A DNA stretch of 45,161 nucleotides from an uncultured Alphaproteobacteria bacterium (GCA_937926445.1 CALBAK010000035.1:1-45161); one strand, 5' to 3'; counted from the first letter of the stretch, positions 32,487-41,355 are shown. Translations and numbers: made by a program. The notes: generated by a model from the letters alone, not told the origin.

Positions 32487-32516
32487 TTGCGGCCGCCCGC
32501 CGCGCTGGCCTATCCT
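32487..32516 (+). promoter_or_regulatory. Possible ppiD promoter
   Basis: TTGCGG, 18-base spacer, TATCCT, placing the transcript start about 25-30 bases before the ppiD ATG. Reasonable sigma-70 match in an otherwise extremely GC-rich spacer. Confidence 0.4.
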
Positions 32517-32550
32517 GCTCGCGACGGCCTCGAGGATCCGCGTTCCCGCC

Positions 32551-34437
32551 ATGCTCGACGCGATGCGCCGCCGGGCCACCAGCTGGGTGGTCAAGGGTTT
32601 TCTCGTGCTCCTGATCGTGAGCTTCGCGATCTGGGGCATCGGCGACATCTTCCGCGGTCGCGCCGCGCCCGAGGCGATCGCCCGGGTCGGCGGCGAGCCG
32701 ATCGCACCCGAAGAGGTCGTGCGCGATGCCGAGCGCACCTTCCGCCGCCTGCGCGAGCAGTTCGGCGACCAGGTCGAGCGCAGTCCGGCGGTCATGGAGA
32801 ACCTCCTCCGCCAGGCCATGGCCCAGGCGATCGCTCGCCGCCTGGTCGATCTGCACGCCCGTGAGCTCGCTCTGTCGGTCGACCCCGCCACCCTCGCCCG
32901 GCTGGTGCGCGAGGACCCGGCCTTCCAGGGCCCGCAAGGTTTCGAGCGGCAGCGCTTCGACCTCGTCCTGCGCGAGCTGGGGCTCTCCGAGGCGGGCTAT
33001 CTCGAGCGGCTGCGCGGCGACGTCCTGCGCTCCCGGCTGGTCGATGCGGTGAGCGGGGCGGTGGTGGGGCCCGAGACGCTCGCCGAGGAGCTCTCCCGTT
33101 ACCGCGAGGAGCGGCGGACCGGTCGCGCGCTGCTCGTGCCGGCCGCGGCCGAGCGACCCGAGCCGCCGGACGAGGCAACCTTGCAGGCCTGGCTCGAGCG
33201 CAACGCCGCCCGCTTCCGGGTGCCCGAACTCCGGTCGGTCGAGCTCGTGGTACTCGGGGTCGAGGAACTGCTTGCCGAATCGATGCCGAGCGAGGAGGAG
33301 CTCCGCGCCGAGTACGAACGCCGGCGGGCCGACTACACCACCCCCGAGCAGCGGACCGCCACCCAGCTCCTCGCCGCCGACCGGTCGGTGATCGAAGAAG
33401 CCGAGCGGCGCGCCCGCGCGGGCGAGAGTTTCGCTGCGATCGCGAGCGCCCTCGCGGACCGCGGCCTCACGGTCTCGACCCTGGGGCCCGTGGCCGCGGG
33501 CCTCCTCCCGGAACCGCTCGACGCGGCGCTCCGCGATCTCGCCCCGGGCGGACTCGCGGGCCCGCTCGAGACCCCCTTCGGCTGGCACCTGCTCCGACTG
33601 GAGAGCGTGACGCCCGAAACCGTGCGGCCGTTCGAGGAGGTCAAGGCCGCCCTCGCCGACGAGCTCGCCCGGCGGACCGCGGCCGACCGGCTGCCGGCGG
33701 TCGCCGAGCGGCTCGACGACGCGCTCGCCGCCGGAGACGATCTCGCCACTGCCGCCCGCTCGGTCGGCGCGCGCCACCTCCGTCTGCCGGCGGTCGACGC
33801 GCAGGGTCGCGACGGCGACGGCCGGGCGGTCGACGGGATCGAGTTGTCGCCCGAGATGCTGCAGGAGATCGCCGGCACCCCGGCCGGCCGGACCTCGCTC
33901 CTGGTCCACGGCAAGGACGATCGGTGGTTCGCCGTTCGCGTCGAGAGCGTGACGCCCTCGCGCGATCGCCGGCTCGAGGAGGTGCGGATCCCCGTCGAGA
34001 TCGGCTGGCGGCTCGAGCGCCAGCGGGAGTTGGCCCGCGAACGCGCCAAGGGTCTCCTCGAGCGCGCCCGCGCGGGCGAGGCCCTGGCCGACCTCGCCCG
34101 GGACACCCCGGGGGTGCAGCTCGCCACGCTGGGGCCCCTGCGGCGGCGGGGCGATCGCGAGCCGCTCGGCCCCGAGGTGACCCGTGCCCTCTTCGCCACC
34201 GCCCCGGGTCGGCTCGCCGAGGAACCGGTTGCGACGCCGGAAGGTTTCGCGCTCGTCGCCACCGACGAGATCCTGCCGGCCTCGGCGGAAACCGACCCGG
34301 AACCGCTTCGCCGCGAGCTGCGCGAGACCCTGGGCGAGGCGCTGCTGGCCGGCTACGAGCAGGGGCTGCGCCGCCGCTTCCCGGTCGAGACCGACGGCCG
34401 CGCCTTCGCCCGGATCCTCGAGACCATCGGACGCTGA
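32551..34437 (+). CDS. ppiD: PpiD-like membrane-anchored peptidyl-prolyl isomerase
   Basis: About 628 residues. One N-terminal transmembrane helix (about 14-34, VVKGFLVLLIVSFAIWGIGD), SurA-N-like chaperone region (about 45-180), a parvulin-type rotamase domain (about 235-355; TATQLLAADRSVIEEAERRA..., PFGWHLLRL) and a second C-terminal SurA-like part. Periplasmic folding factor for outer-membrane proteins. ATG at 32551 is followed by an alternative ATG at 32563. Stop is 3 bases before trpE; the ppiD-trpE pair is conserved in alphaproteobacteria. Confidence 0.9.
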   Translation: MLDAMRRRATSWVVKGFLVLLIVSFAIWGIGDIFRGRAAPEAIARVGGEPIAPEEVVRDAERTFRRLREQFGDQVERSPAVMENLLRQAMAQAIARRLVDLHARELALSVDPATLARLVREDPAFQGPQGFERQRFDLVLRELGLSEAGYLERLRGDVLRSRLVDAVSGAVVGPETLAEELSRYREERRTGRALLVPAAAERPEPPDEATLQAWLERNAARFRVPELRSVELVVLGVEELLAESMPSEEELRAEYERRRADYTTPEQRTATQLLAADRSVIEEAERRARAGESFAAIASALADRGLTVSTLGPVAAGLLPEPLDAALRDLAPGGLAGPLETPFGWHLLRLESVTPETVRPFEEVKAALADELARRTAADRLPAVAERLDDALAAGDDLATAARSVGARHLRLPAVDAQGRDGDGRAVDGIELSPEMLQEIAGTPAGRTSLLVHGKDDRWFAVRVESVTPSRDRRLEEVRIPVEIGWRLERQRELARERAKGLLERARAGEALADLARDTPGVQLATLGPLRRRGDREPLGPEVTRALFATAPGRLAEEPVATPEGFALVATDEILPASAETDPEPLRRELRETLGEALLAGYEQGLRRRFPVETDGRAFARILETIGR

Positions 34438-34440
34438 GCG

Positions 34441-35943
34441 ATGATCCCCGCCCCCGACCGCGCCGCTTTCCTCGAAGCCTACGAGGCGGGTCGCGCGCAG
34501 GTCGTCTGGACCACGCTCGTGGCCGACCTCGAGACCCCGGTCTCGGCGCTCTTGAAGCTCGCCGACGGCCGCCCTTACAGCTTCCTGCTCGAGAGCGTGG
34601 AAGGAGGTGCGGTCCGCGGCCGCTACTCGATCATCGGCCTGAAGCCCGACCTCGTCTGGCGCTGCCGCGGCATCCGCGCCGAGATCAATCGCCGCGCCCG
34701 CTCCGAGCGCGACGCGTTCGAGCCCGAGCCTCTGCCCTCGCTCGCCGCGCTCAAGGCCCTGATCGCCGAGAGCCGAATCGCCATGCCGCCGGGCCTGCCG
34801 CCGCCCGCCGCCGGGCTCTTCGGCTACATGGCCTACGACGCGGTCCGGCTCATCGAGCGGCTGCCCGAGACCAACCCCGATCCCTTGGGCCTGCCGGACG
34901 CCGTGTTCATGCGGCCGTCGATCGTCGCCGTGTTCGACAATCTGGCCGACACCGTCACCCTCGTGACCCCCGTGCGGCCCGAACCCGGCCTGTCGGCCGC
35001 GCGCGCCTGGGACCTCGCCCGCGAGCGGCTCGCCGAGGCGGTCGAGGATTTCGACCGCGGCGTCCGCCACGAGCCGCCGCGCCGCGAGCCGGCTCCGGTC
35101 GAGCCGCGGCCCGAGCTCGCCCCCGAGGCCTTCCAGGCGATGGTGCGCCGTTGCAAGGAGTACATCGCCGCCGGCGACGCCTTCCAGATCGTGATCTCGC
35201 AGCGTTTCACCGTGCCCTTCGCGCTGCCGCCGCTCTCCCTCTATCGCGCGCTGCGACGGCTCAACCCCTCGCCCTTCCTTTTCTTCCTCGACCTCGACGG
35301 CTTCGCGCTCGTGGGCTCGAGCCCGGAGATCCTGGTCCGCCTGCGCGAGGGCAAGGTGACGATCCGGCCCTTGGCCGGGACCCGCCGGCGCGGGGCCACG
35401 CGCGAGGAGGACGAAGCGCTCGCCGCCGAGATGCTGGCCGATCCCAAGGAACGGGCCGAGCATCTCATGCTCCTCGATCTCGGTCGCAACGATGTCGGCC
35501 GGGTGGCCGAGATCGGCACGGTCCGGGTGACCGAGAAGATGGTGGTGGAGCGCTACAGCCACGTCATGCACATCTCCTCCAATGTCGAGGGGACGTTGCG
35601 GCCGGGGCTCGATGCGCTCGACGCCTTGATGGCCGGCTTTCCGGCCGGCACCGTCTCGGGTGCCCCAAAGGTCCGGGCGATGGAGATCATCGAGGAGCTG
35701 GAGCCCGTCCGGCGCAGCTTCTATGCCGGCACGATCGGCTATTTCGCGGCCGACGGCTCGATGGACACCTGCATCGGGCTCAGGACCGCGCTGGTCAAGG
35801 ACGGAGCGATGATCGTCCAGGCCGGCGCCGGGATCGTCCACGACAGCGACCCGGCGGCCGAGCACCAGGAATGCCTCAACAAGGCCCGCGCCCTGATCCG
35901 CGCCGCCGAGGAGGCGGTCCGCTTCGCCTCGCGCGGCCGCTGA
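34441..35943 (+). CDS. trpE: Anthranilate synthase component I
   Basis: About 500 residues. The feedback-inhibition segment SFLLESVEGG (tryptophan site), chorismate-binding domain with PSPFLFFLDLDGFALVGSSPEILV, GTRRRGATREED, LDLGRNDVGRV, YSHVMHISSNVEG and GAGIVHDSDP. It makes anthranilate from chorismate with TrpG. Here trpE is not followed by trpG-trpD-trpC as in most relatives, so the partner is elsewhere. ATG at 34441 is 3 bases after the ppiD stop, implying coupling. A GC-rich hairpin follows at 35956-35992. Confidence 0.96.
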   Translation: MIPAPDRAAFLEAYEAGRAQVVWTTLVADLETPVSALLKLADGRPYSFLLESVEGGAVRGRYSIIGLKPDLVWRCRGIRAEINRRARSERDAFEPEPLPSLAALKALIAESRIAMPPGLPPPAAGLFGYMAYDAVRLIERLPETNPDPLGLPDAVFMRPSIVAVFDNLADTVTLVTPVRPEPGLSAARAWDLARERLAEAVEDFDRGVRHEPPRREPAPVEPRPELAPEAFQAMVRRCKEYIAAGDAFQIVISQRFTVPFALPPLSLYRALRRLNPSPFLFFLDLDGFALVGSSPEILVRLREGKVTIRPLAGTRRRGATREEDEALAAEMLADPKERAEHLMLLDLGRNDVGRVAEIGTVRVTEKMVVERYSHVMHISSNVEGTLRPGLDALDALMAGFPAGTVSGAPKVRAMEIIEELEPVRRSFYAGTIGYFAADGSMDTCIGLRTALVKDGAMIVQAGAGIVHDSDPAAEHQECLNKARALIRAAEEAVRFASRGR

Positions 35944-35955
35944 GCCGGGCCTCCC

Positions 35956-35992
35956 GCGGCCCCCGACCGGGCGCCGAGACCCGCGGGGCCGC
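35956..35992 (+). terminator. Hairpin after trpE
   Basis: GCGGCCCC pairs perfectly with GGGGCCGC across a 21-base loop, starting 12 bases after the trpE stop. No T-run. Plausible terminator separating ppiD-trpE from the OmpA-like gene. Confidence 0.35.
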
Positions 35993-36058
35993 CCGCCCCT
36001 TGTGCCGGGCGCACCCGAGACTATGGTGCCGGCCGTCGACCGGGTCGGTGTTCCCCTC

Positions 36059-37309
36059 ATGCGTGCACCCCTGTGTGCCCTCCTGCGTGCCTCGGCCGCC
36101 TGGCTGCTCGCGCTCGCCTCGTGGACCGCGACCGCCGAGGTGCAGCAGCCGGTCGCACCCGACACACCCACCGCCCAGGAGGTCGAGGCCCTGCTCGAGC
36201 GGATGCAGAAACAGCTCGAGCAGATGAGCCGGGCGGCGGCCGAGCGCGACCAGGCGCTCCGCTTCCTCGAGCAGCAGATCGAGGCCGCCACCGGCCGGCT
36301 GTCGGCGACCGGGCAGACCGCCGAGAGCCTCAAGCAGAGCAAGGCCGAGCTCGAGACCAAGGTGGAAACGCTCGCCTCCGACCGCGATCGGCTCCTGGCC
36401 CGCCTGCAGAGCCTCGAGGACGAGCGCGAGCGGCGGATCCGCGAGCTCACGAGCCGCCTCGACCAGCTGAACGCCCTGCTCGCCGGGCTCGAGGAGGAGA
36501 AAGCCCGACTGGGGGAGAAGCTCGCCGCGGCCGAGGCGGCGCGCGCCGCCGAGGCGACGCGGCTGGCCGCCCTCGAGCAGGAGCTGCGCGCCCGCGAGGC
36601 CCGCATCGGCGAGCTCGAGACCCGGGTGGCCGAGCTCCGAGGCGGCCTCGACGAGGGCGAGGCGCGGCTCGCCCTCTCCGCCGCCGAGATCGATCGGCTC
36701 AACCGGCTGCTCGGCACCACGACCGCTCAGCTCCAGCGGGTCGCCAGGGCGCTCGAGAGCTCGCAGGCCGAGGTCGACCAGCAGAAGCTCGTGATCGCCG
36801 ATCTCGGCCAGCGCCTGAATGCCGCCCTCCTCCAGCAGGTCGAGCAACTCGAGCAGTATCGCAGCGAGTTCTTCGGCCGGCTGCGGCGGATCCTGGGCGA
36901 GCGGCCGGACGTGGTGATCGTCGGCGACCGCTTCGTGTTTCCCTCCGAGCTCCTCTTCCCCTCGGGCTCGGCCCGCCTCGAGCCCGAGGGCGAGGCCCAG
37001 CTCCGGCGGCTCGCCAACACCCTGCGCGAGGTCGCCCAGACGATCCCGCCCGACATCGACTGGGTGCTGCGGGTCGACGGCCACACCGACCGCCGCCCCG
37101 TGGGTCCCGGCTCGCCCTTCCGCTCGAACTGGGAGCTCTCGGCGGCGCGGGCGATCTCGGTGGTCGAGTTCCTGATCCGCGAGGGCGGCATCCCGCCCGA
37201 CCGGCTCGTGGCCGCCGGCTTCGGCGAGTTCCGGCCGCTCGATCCGGGCGACAACGAGGCCGCCTGGCGGCGCAATCGCCGGATCGAGTTCAAGCTCACC
37301 GAGCGTTGA
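36059..37309 (+). CDS. Secreted coiled-coil protein with OmpA-like peptidoglycan-binding domain
   Basis: About 416 residues. Signal peptide (MRAPLCALLRASAAWLLALAS..., cleavage near ATA-EV about residue 26), a long Glu/Arg/Leu/Ala coiled coil (about 40-260), then an OmpA/MotB-like domain (about 285-416) with FPSGSARLEPEG, RVDGHTDRRPVG, NWELSAARAISVVEFL and WRRNRRIEFKL. It should span the periplasm and bind peptidoglycan; no lipobox is visible. ATG at 36059 is preferred because the signal peptide begins there; ATG at 36023 is possible. The nucleoside hydrolase gene starts 19 bases after its stop. Confidence 0.85.
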   Translation: MRAPLCALLRASAAWLLALASWTATAEVQQPVAPDTPTAQEVEALLERMQKQLEQMSRAAAERDQALRFLEQQIEAATGRLSATGQTAESLKQSKAELETKVETLASDRDRLLARLQSLEDERERRIRELTSRLDQLNALLAGLEEEKARLGEKLAAAEAARAAEATRLAALEQELRAREARIGELETRVAELRGGLDEGEARLALSAAEIDRLNRLLGTTTAQLQRVARALESSQAEVDQQKLVIADLGQRLNAALLQQVEQLEQYRSEFFGRLRRILGERPDVVIVGDRFVFPSELLFPSGSARLEPEGEAQLRRLANTLREVAQTIPPDIDWVLRVDGHTDRRPVGPGSPFRSNWELSAARAISVVEFLIREGGIPPDRLVAAGFGEFRPLDPGDNEAAWRRNRRIEFKLTER

Positions 37310-37328
37310 GCCCCCGAAGGAGACCGCC

Positions 37329-38267
37329 TTGGCCCCGCGCGCCGTGATCCTCGACTGCGACCCCGGCCAGGACGATGCCGTGGCCATCCTCTTGGCCCTC
37401 GCCTCGCCCGAGGAGATCGAGCTCCTCGCGATCACCACGGTCGCGGGCAACGTCCCGCTCGCGCTCACCCAGCGCAACGCCCGTCAGGTGGTCGAGCTGA
37501 CGCGACGGCGCGACGTGCCGGTCTTCGCCGGTTGCGCGCGGCCGATCCTGGAGCCGCTCGTCACCGCCACCGAGGTCCACGGCGAGACCGGGCTCGACGG
37601 CGTGAGCTTGCCCGAACCGACCCTGCCGCTCGCGGCCGAACACGCGGTCGACGCGATCGTCCGGCTGGTAATGGAGCGACCGCCCGGTACGGTCACCCTC
37701 TGTCCCACCGGCCCGCTCACCAACGTCGCCCTCGCACTCGTCAAGGAGCCGGCGATCGGCCCGCGGCTCGCCGAGATCGTGCTGATGGGCGGTGCGAAAG
37801 CGCTCGGCAACGTCACGCCCGCGGCCGAGTTCAACTTCTGGGTCGACCCGCACGCCGCTCGGGTGGTGTTCGAATCCGGCGTGCCGATCACCATGATCGG
37901 CCTCGACCTAACCCACCAGGTGCTGGTCACGGCTCCGCGGCTCGAACGGATCCGGGCGATCGGCACGCCCGTGACCCGCGCCGTGCACGACTTCCTGCAG
38001 TTCTTCAACCGCCACGACACGGCGCGCTACGCCATCCCCGGAGCGCCGCTCCACGATCCCTGCGTGATCGCGCATCTGCTGCGGCCCGGGCTCTTCGCCG
38101 GCAAGCGCTGTCGGGTCGACATCGAGACCGAGGGCCGCTTCTGCCGAGGCCGCTCGGTGGTCGACTGGTGGGGCCGCTGCGACCGGCCGGCCAACGCGCT
38201 CGTGCTGAGCGAGGCGGATGCCGACGGCTTCTTCGACCTCTTGATCGAGCGCCTCGCTCGGCTCTGA
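37329..38267 (+). CDS. Nucleoside hydrolase (IUNH family)
   Basis: About 312 residues. Calcium-binding motif ILDCDPGQDDAVA at the N-terminus (Asp9, 11, 15 and 16), ITTVAGNV, LCPTGPLTNVALAL, VLMGGAKALGNVTPAAEFNFWVDPHAA and HDPCVIAHLL. It cleaves the N-glycosidic bond of ribonucleosides for base salvage; the exact substrate cannot be read from sequence. Start is TTG at 37329 with AAGGAG 7 bases upstream. It follows the OmpA-like gene by 19 bases, so cotranscription is likely, and ends at a strong hairpin. Confidence 0.93.
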   Translation: MAPRAVILDCDPGQDDAVAILLALASPEEIELLAITTVAGNVPLALTQRNARQVVELTRRRDVPVFAGCARPILEPLVTATEVHGETGLDGVSLPEPTLPLAAEHAVDAIVRLVMERPPGTVTLCPTGPLTNVALALVKEPAIGPRLAEIVLMGGAKALGNVTPAAEFNFWVDPHAARVVFESGVPITMIGLDLTHQVLVTAPRLERIRAIGTPVTRAVHDFLQFFNRHDTARYAIPGAPLHDPCVIAHLLRPGLFAGKRCRVDIETEGRFCRGRSVVDWWGRCDRPANALVLSEADADGFFDLLIERLARL

Positions 38268-38280
38268 GCGCCGCGCGTCG

Positions 38281-38318
38281 AGGCCCCGCGGGAAGGCGCT
38301 GGCGCCGACGCGGGCCTT
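38281..38318 (+). terminator. Hairpin terminator after the nucleoside hydrolase
   Basis: AGGCCCCGCG pairs with CGCGGGCCT (one bulged C), enclosing a second stem GGCGC/GCGCC; the 3' arm runs into TTGCTCT. It lies 13 bases after the stop codon and is the most terminator-like structure in the window. Confidence 0.5.
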
Positions 38319-38376
38319 GCTCTAAGCGGTATCGCGGCCGACCGAGAGAGCCCGTACAGCAACGATCGGGGTGCGC

Positions 38377-40242
38377 ATGATGACCGTGTTCCGCCCGCGG
38401 ACGGCCTGCGCCGTCGTGCTCGCTTCCCTCCTCCTCCAGGCGAGCCCGCCGGTGCTCGCCCAGCCCCCTTCCCTCGACCCGGAGCGGCTGCAGCAGGAGC
38501 TGCGGCGGGTCGTGGCCGAACGCGACCGGATCGCCGCCCTGTCGGCCGAGCAGGAGCAGGCCGCCCAACGGCTGCGCGAGGAGTTCGGGCGGATCCGCGG
38601 CGAGCTCGAGCAGCGGATCGCCGAAGCCGGAGAGGCGGTGCGTCGGGCCACCGCCGAGCGCGACCGCACGGCCGCCCGGCTCGCCGAACAGGAGCAGGCG
38701 CTGGCGCGGCTCGAGGCCGAGCTCGCGGCACTCCGTAGCGAGCGGGCGCGGCTCGGCGAGCAGCTCGCGGCGTTGAAGGGCGAAGCGGAGACGCAACTCC
38801 GTCGCACCGTCGCCGAGCGGGACCGCACCCTGAGCGCGCTCGAAGAGCGCGAGCGGGCCCTCGCCCGCCTGCAGGACGAGCTGCGGCTGACCGCAGCGGC
38901 GCGCGACGAGGCCACGGCCGCCGCCCGGGCGCGCGAGGAGGCGACCCGCGCGCTCGAGCAGCGCCTCGCCCAGGCGACCAGCGAGCAGCAGGACGCGGCG
39001 GCCCGGCTCGCCGCCAAGGAGCGGGAGATCGCCGACCTCCAGGAGCAGCTCCGCCGGCTCACCGCCGAGCGCGATCGCCTCGCCGCCCAGTCGGCCGAGC
39101 ATGAGCAGGCCGCGGAGCGGCTGCGCGAGGAGTTCGGCCGGATCCGCGGCGAGCTCGAGCAGCGCATCGCCCAGGCGACCAGCGAGCAGCAGGACGCGGC
39201 GGCCCGGCTCGCCGCCAAGGAGCGGGAGATCGCCGACCTCCAGGAGCAGCTCCGCCGGCTCACCGCCGAGCGCGATCGCCTCGCGAGCGAGGCGGCCGAG
39301 GCCGGCCGGCTCGTGCGGGAGCTCGAAGCGGCGGTCGTCGCGCGCGACACGCGCCTCGAGGAGATGGACCACCAGCTGGCCGCGCAGCGGAGTGCCCGGG
39401 AAGCGGCCGAGAAGCTGGCGGCCTCCCGCGCCGAGGCGCTCGCCGAGGCGCGGGCCCGGATCGAGGCGTTGGAGCGCGAGCTCGCCGAGCTCGGCACGGC
39501 CCGAGACGCGCTTTCGGCCCAGCTTGCCGCCAAGGCCAGGGAGATGGAGCAGGCGCTCGACCAGGCGGCGCGGGCCCGCGCCGAGCTCGGCGAGCGGCTC
39601 CGCGCGGCCGAGGCGGCGGTCGCCGAGCGCGACACCCGGCTCGAGGAGATGGACTACCAGCTGGTCGCTCAGCGGAGCGCCCGAGAGGCGGCGGAGAAGC
39701 TCGCCGCTGCGCGCGGCGAAGCGCTCGCCACAGCACAGGCCCGGATCGAGGCGTTGGAGCGCGAGCTCGGCACCCTCCGCGGCCGGATCGAGGCGGAGGC
39801 GGCGACGCGCGGACTTTTGCCGACGGCGCTGCGGCCGGTCTTCGCCGCGAGCCCGGCGGTCCGCTCCACCGCCGAGAAGGTGATCGTTCCGGCCGACCTC
39901 CTGTTCAACCGCGGCGGCACCCGGCTCTCCGAGGCCGGCGCCCGGCGGGCCCGGGAGATCGCCGAGGCCTTGAAAGCGCTGCCGACCGACCGGCCCTGGA
40001 CCCTCTACGTGACCGGTCACGCCGATCGTCAGCCGCCACGCCCCGGCAGTGCCTTCGCCGACAATCGCGAAGTGGCGCTCGCCCGCGCCTTCAACCTCAC
40101 CCGGGCGCTCATCGAAGCAGGCGTCCCGCGGGATCGGATCGTGGCCGCCGGAATGGGCGACGAGCGGCCCCTGGTCGCCGGCGACGACCCTGTCGCCCAG
40201 GCGCTCAACCGGCGCGTCGAGCTCGAGCTCGTCCCGCGCTGA
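38377..40242 (+). CDS. Long coiled-coil protein with C-terminal OmpA-like domain, internally duplicated
   Basis: About 621 residues. Signal peptide ending near PPVLA-QPP (about residue 29), then about 450 residues of continuous heptad-like Arg/Glu/Ala/Leu coiled coil, and an OmpA-like peptidoglycan-binding domain (about 495-621; DLLFNRGGTRLSEAG, YVTGHADRQPPRPG, NREVALARAFNLTRALI, ALNRRVELELV). The coil is built from repeated blocks: an exact 118-bp direct repeat (38966-39083 and 39167-39284), and further paired blocks starting DTRLEEMD. GTG 38371, ATG 38377 and ATG 38380 are all possible starts; GGGG at 38368 favours an ATG. It resembles the protein at 36059 in plan but is not a close copy. 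Confidence 0.82.
   Translation: MMTVFRPRTACAVVLASLLLQASPPVLAQPPSLDPERLQQELRRVVAERDRIAALSAEQEQAAQRLREEFGRIRGELEQRIAEAGEAVRRATAERDRTAARLAEQEQALARLEAELAALRSERARLGEQLAALKGEAETQLRRTVAERDRTLSALEERERALARLQDELRLTAAARDEATAAARAREEATRALEQRLAQATSEQQDAAARLAAKEREIADLQEQLRRLTAERDRLAAQSAEHEQAAERLREEFGRIRGELEQRIAQATSEQQDAAARLAAKEREIADLQEQLRRLTAERDRLASEAAEAGRLVRELEAAVVARDTRLEEMDHQLAAQRSAREAAEKLAASRAEALAEARARIEALERELAELGTARDALSAQLAAKAREMEQALDQAARARAELGERLRAAEAAVAERDTRLEEMDYQLVAQRSAREAAEKLAAARGEALATAQARIEALERELGTLRGRIEAEAATRGLLPTALRPVFAASPAVRSTAEKVIVPADLLFNRGGTRLSEAGARRAREIAEALKALPTDRPWTLYVTGHADRQPPRPGSAFADNREVALARAFNLTRALIEAGVPRDRIVAAGMGDERPLVAGDDPVAQALNRRVELELVPR
38966..39083 (+). repeat. 118-bp exact direct repeat, copy 1
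   Basis: Identical base for base to 39167-39284, offset 201 bp (67 codons), so the repeat is in frame. It lies inside the coiled coil of the second OmpA-like gene. Confidence 0.9.
39167..39284 (+). repeat. 118-bp exact direct repeat, copy 2
   Basis: Second copy of 38966-39083. Flanking sequence also matches at lower identity, indicating a duplicated block of about 200 bp. Confidence 0.9.
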
Positions 40243-40257
40243 GCACGACCTCGCCGC

Positions 40258-40295
40258 TCCCCGCCTCGACCGGGCGCAACGGTGCGGGGCGGGGA
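40258..40295 (+). terminator. Possible terminator of the second OmpA-like gene
   Basis: TCCCCGCC pairs with GGCGGGGA; the 22-base loop has an inner CGCA/TGCG stem. It starts 15 bases after the stop codon. No T-run. Confidence 0.35.
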
Positions 40296-40396
40296 ACCGA
40301 TCGGGTGGGGGATCGGCGAACCGGCTCCGCGTTTCCCGTTCCACCGGCGGGCCGACCGCTCGCGGCCGCCGCCCGAGGCCGGTCCGCAATCTCCCC

Positions 40397-40450
40397 GCGC
40401 CCTCTCCCGAACCGCCCGCCGCTGTGGCGTCCGGTGCCTTCGGCTGCCGC
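40397..40450. repeat. 54-bp repeat, copy A
   Basis: Matches 40519-40572 at 49 of 54 bases, and all five differences are transitions. Copy A is additionally bracketed by the 10-bp inverted repeat GAACCGCCCG (40409-40418) / CGGGCGGTTC (40453-40462), so it can fold into a large hairpin with an inner stem near CGGTGCC-TTC-GGC. Confidence 0.7.
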
Positions 40451-40518
40451 GCCGGGCGGTTCCGGCAGGTGGGCCGTACAGTTTTCGATCCCCACGCCCT
40501 TCGAGCCCCGAGCTCGTA

Positions 40519-40572
40519 GCGCCCTCTCCCGAACCGCCCGCTGCCGCGGCACCCGGTGCCTTCGGCTGCCGC
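40519..40572. repeat. 54-bp repeat, copy B
   Basis: Second copy, 122 bp after copy A. It keeps the inner hairpin sequence but lacks the downstream arm of the 10-bp inverted repeat. Confidence 0.7.
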
Positions 40573-41162
40573 TCGAGGCGGCCTCGGACGGCACGCCGAG
40601 ACCCGAACCATCCCGCTGCGGACCCGCTCGGTGCGAACGCCGCCTCCGCTCCCGGCCACCCGCACCGGTCGCGTTCAAGCTCGCCTCCCTCGCGGCGCCG
40701 GCAGCCGGATCCACCGGGCTGGCTCCGGTCGGCTCGACCGCCGCGAGCGATGTCGTCGGGTGCCCTCGAGGCTGCACGTCCCTACGAAGGCGGAATCGGC
40801 ACGTCGCCACGCTCGCCGCCCGTGAAGGCCGACAGCACGAAGCCTTCGAGCTCTGCCCCGAACCTTTGGGCCCGGCCGGTTCTCGCCGAGCCCGCGTGCC
40901 GTCGGTGCCGGATCGCGGACCCGGCAACCTCCGTTGCGGTGACCAGCCGGCCACCCTCCCGCACTCGGACCGCCGCAGCGGTCGGGTCGCCGACCGAACC
41001 GCATCCCGTCGCGGCACCGCCCCGAGCCTTCGACCCGAGGGCCGGCTCTCCGGGCGGTGATCCCGCCCGACGCGTGTCCCGGCGCGAGCCGCCTCGGGAT
41101 CGAAGAACCGGGCCTGCACCGCCCCGGCTCCACCTTCCGCCGCCCCCCGGGTTCGGCCGGTG

Positions 41163-41355
41163 CGCCCTTCGCTCGCAGCAGCGGCAGATCGGAACCACGA
41201 TGCTCGGAACCACGATGATCGTGCCCGTCGGCCTTCGCGACGGCCGTCGTCGAGCTCGCCGCTGTCTCGGCCGGCCGGATCGAGCGCCATCGCGCGCCAC
41301 ACGCGAAAACCCGGCCGGGTCCCGCGCATCGCGAATTGGGCTTTTCCGGGCGGCT
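41163..41355. repeat. Diverged long repeat, copy 1
   Basis: Shares, in the same order and nearly the same spacing, TTCGCTCGCAGC, CCCGTCGGCC..TCGCGACGG, CACGCGAAA, GCATCGCGA and CCGGGCGG with 42910-43095. It contains a 14-bp tandem repeat (TCGGAACCACGATG at 41189-41202 and 41204-41217). Boundaries are approximate. Confidence 0.5.
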
